DNA from: Millisia brevis NBRC 105863
Lineage (GTDB): Bacteria > Actinomycetota > Actinomycetes > Mycobacteriales > Mycobacteriaceae
Assembly (NCBI RefSeq): GCF_001552615.1
Contig: NZ_BCRN01000019.1
Location: 1 to 64,000 of the forward strand
Direction: 5' to 3'
Length of the DNA: 64,000 nt
Both the position numbers and the translations under genes were made by a program. Below, one piece after another: positions 63,575-64,000 of the stretch (positions are counted from its first letter, which is position 1; every line of letters starts with the position of its first letter). A model generated the notes under the pieces. That model ran no database searches. It was not told the origin of the DNA and saw only the letters and a program-made list of their open reading frames with translations.

Positions 63575-64000
63575 TCAGCCGACGCGTTGGACGGTGTAGT
63601 CGACCAGGCCGCGCAGGGCCGCATTGGCCGGTCCGGGCGGCAGACCCTCGAGCTCGAGACGGGCCCGATCGACGTACTCGGCGAGCGTCACGCGGGCCCG
63701 CCGCATGCCGTCCGAGCCGCGCAGCAGGCCGAGCGCCTCGGTGACCTCGGCCTCCTCGGTGAGCGGTCCGGTGAGCAGCTCGCGCAACCGCACACCGGTC
63801 GGGCCCTCGTCCTGCAGCGCGTAGAGCACCGGCAGGGTGTGCACCCCTTCCCGCAGGTCGGTGCCCGGGGTCTTGCCGGTCTGTTCGCTGTCGGAAGCGA
63901 TGTCGATGATGTCGTCGGCGATCTGGAAGGCGGTACCCACCGCGTCACCGAGCCGGCGCAGCCGTTCGACGTCCTCGTCGGGCGCTCCCGAGAAGACGCC
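63575..64000 (-). CDS. Polyprenyl diphosphate synthase, GrcC-like, 3' end (partial)
   Basis: The visible 141 C-terminal residues run off the window, so the true start is beyond its right edge. The second Asp-rich motif DDIIDIASDSEQTGKTPG is intact and TDLREGVHTLPVLYAL follows, typical of long-chain trans-prenyl synthases (GrcC1/IspB). It elongates isoprenyl diphosphate for menaquinone side chains. The htpX neighbour matches M. tuberculosis Rv0562-Rv0563. Confidence 0.92.
   Translation of the reverse strand, partial: GVFSGAPDEDVERLRRLGDAVGTAFQIADDIIDIASDSEQTGKTPGTDLREGVHTLPVLYALQDEGPTGVRLRELLTGPLTEEAEVTEALGLLRGSDGMRRARVTLAEYVDRARLELEGLPPGPANAALRGLVDYTVQRVG

Overview
The window is high-GC actinobacterial chromosome from a mycolic-acid-producing member of the Mycobacteriales. 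The evidence is a complete yrbE/mce lipid-import operon with an Mkl/MceG ATPase, CarD, HadA/HadB-type FAS-II dehydratase subunits between rpmG and tRNA-Trp, the rlmB-cysS-ispF-ispD-carD block, a CtpD-like metal ATPase, and many ATGA/GTGA gene overlaps. Gene order is a rearranged version of Mycobacterium tuberculosis order as I remember it. HadC is absent and gene lengths differ, which suggests Gordonia or a close relative rather than Mycobacterium. I see no phage, transposon, CRISPR array or integrase. This is a housekeeping region with lineage-specific insertions.

Left part (0-24 kb): otsB; a split ClpC2-like regulator pair (stand-alone HTH plus stand-alone Clp N-domain); a LacI regulator; a zinc-type ABC importer behind a Zur-like palindrome; a membrane Ser/Thr kinase with LGFP-like repeats; an MgtA-like mannosyltransferase; the rlmB-cysS-ispF-ispD-carD block; an LpqE-like lipoprotein; a Roadblock-domain protein with an unusual hexapeptide-repeat extension; radA; an Lrp/AsnC regulator with a DDAH-family enzyme and rocD, sitting where disA would be expected; a membrane protein; a beta-carbonic anhydrase; and mutY.

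Middle (22.8-45.6 kb, mostly minus strand): an apparent single operon mkl-yrbEA-yrbEB-mceABCDEF-two Mce-associated proteins, then rplJ-rplL, a lipG-like/CocE hydrolase island, rplK-rplA, nusG, secE, tRNA-Trp, hadB, hadA, rpmG and tRNAs Met, Thr and Tyr.

Right part (45.6-64 kb): a YajQ family protein, a MaoC hydratase, a Dyp peroxidase, two MFS transporters, an AraC regulator and a TetR regulator, an XRE/membrane protein pair, an ArsR-CtpD metal efflux operon, a HIT protein, a VOC protein, a taurine-type ABC importer, two secreted proteins, HtpX and the 3' end of a polyprenyl diphosphate synthase (cut by the window edge).

A recurring regulatory theme is leaderless transcription. Eight genes, mostly regulators, have a TANNNT -10 hexamer 6-7 nt before the start codon, and several have an inverted-repeat operator laid directly over it.
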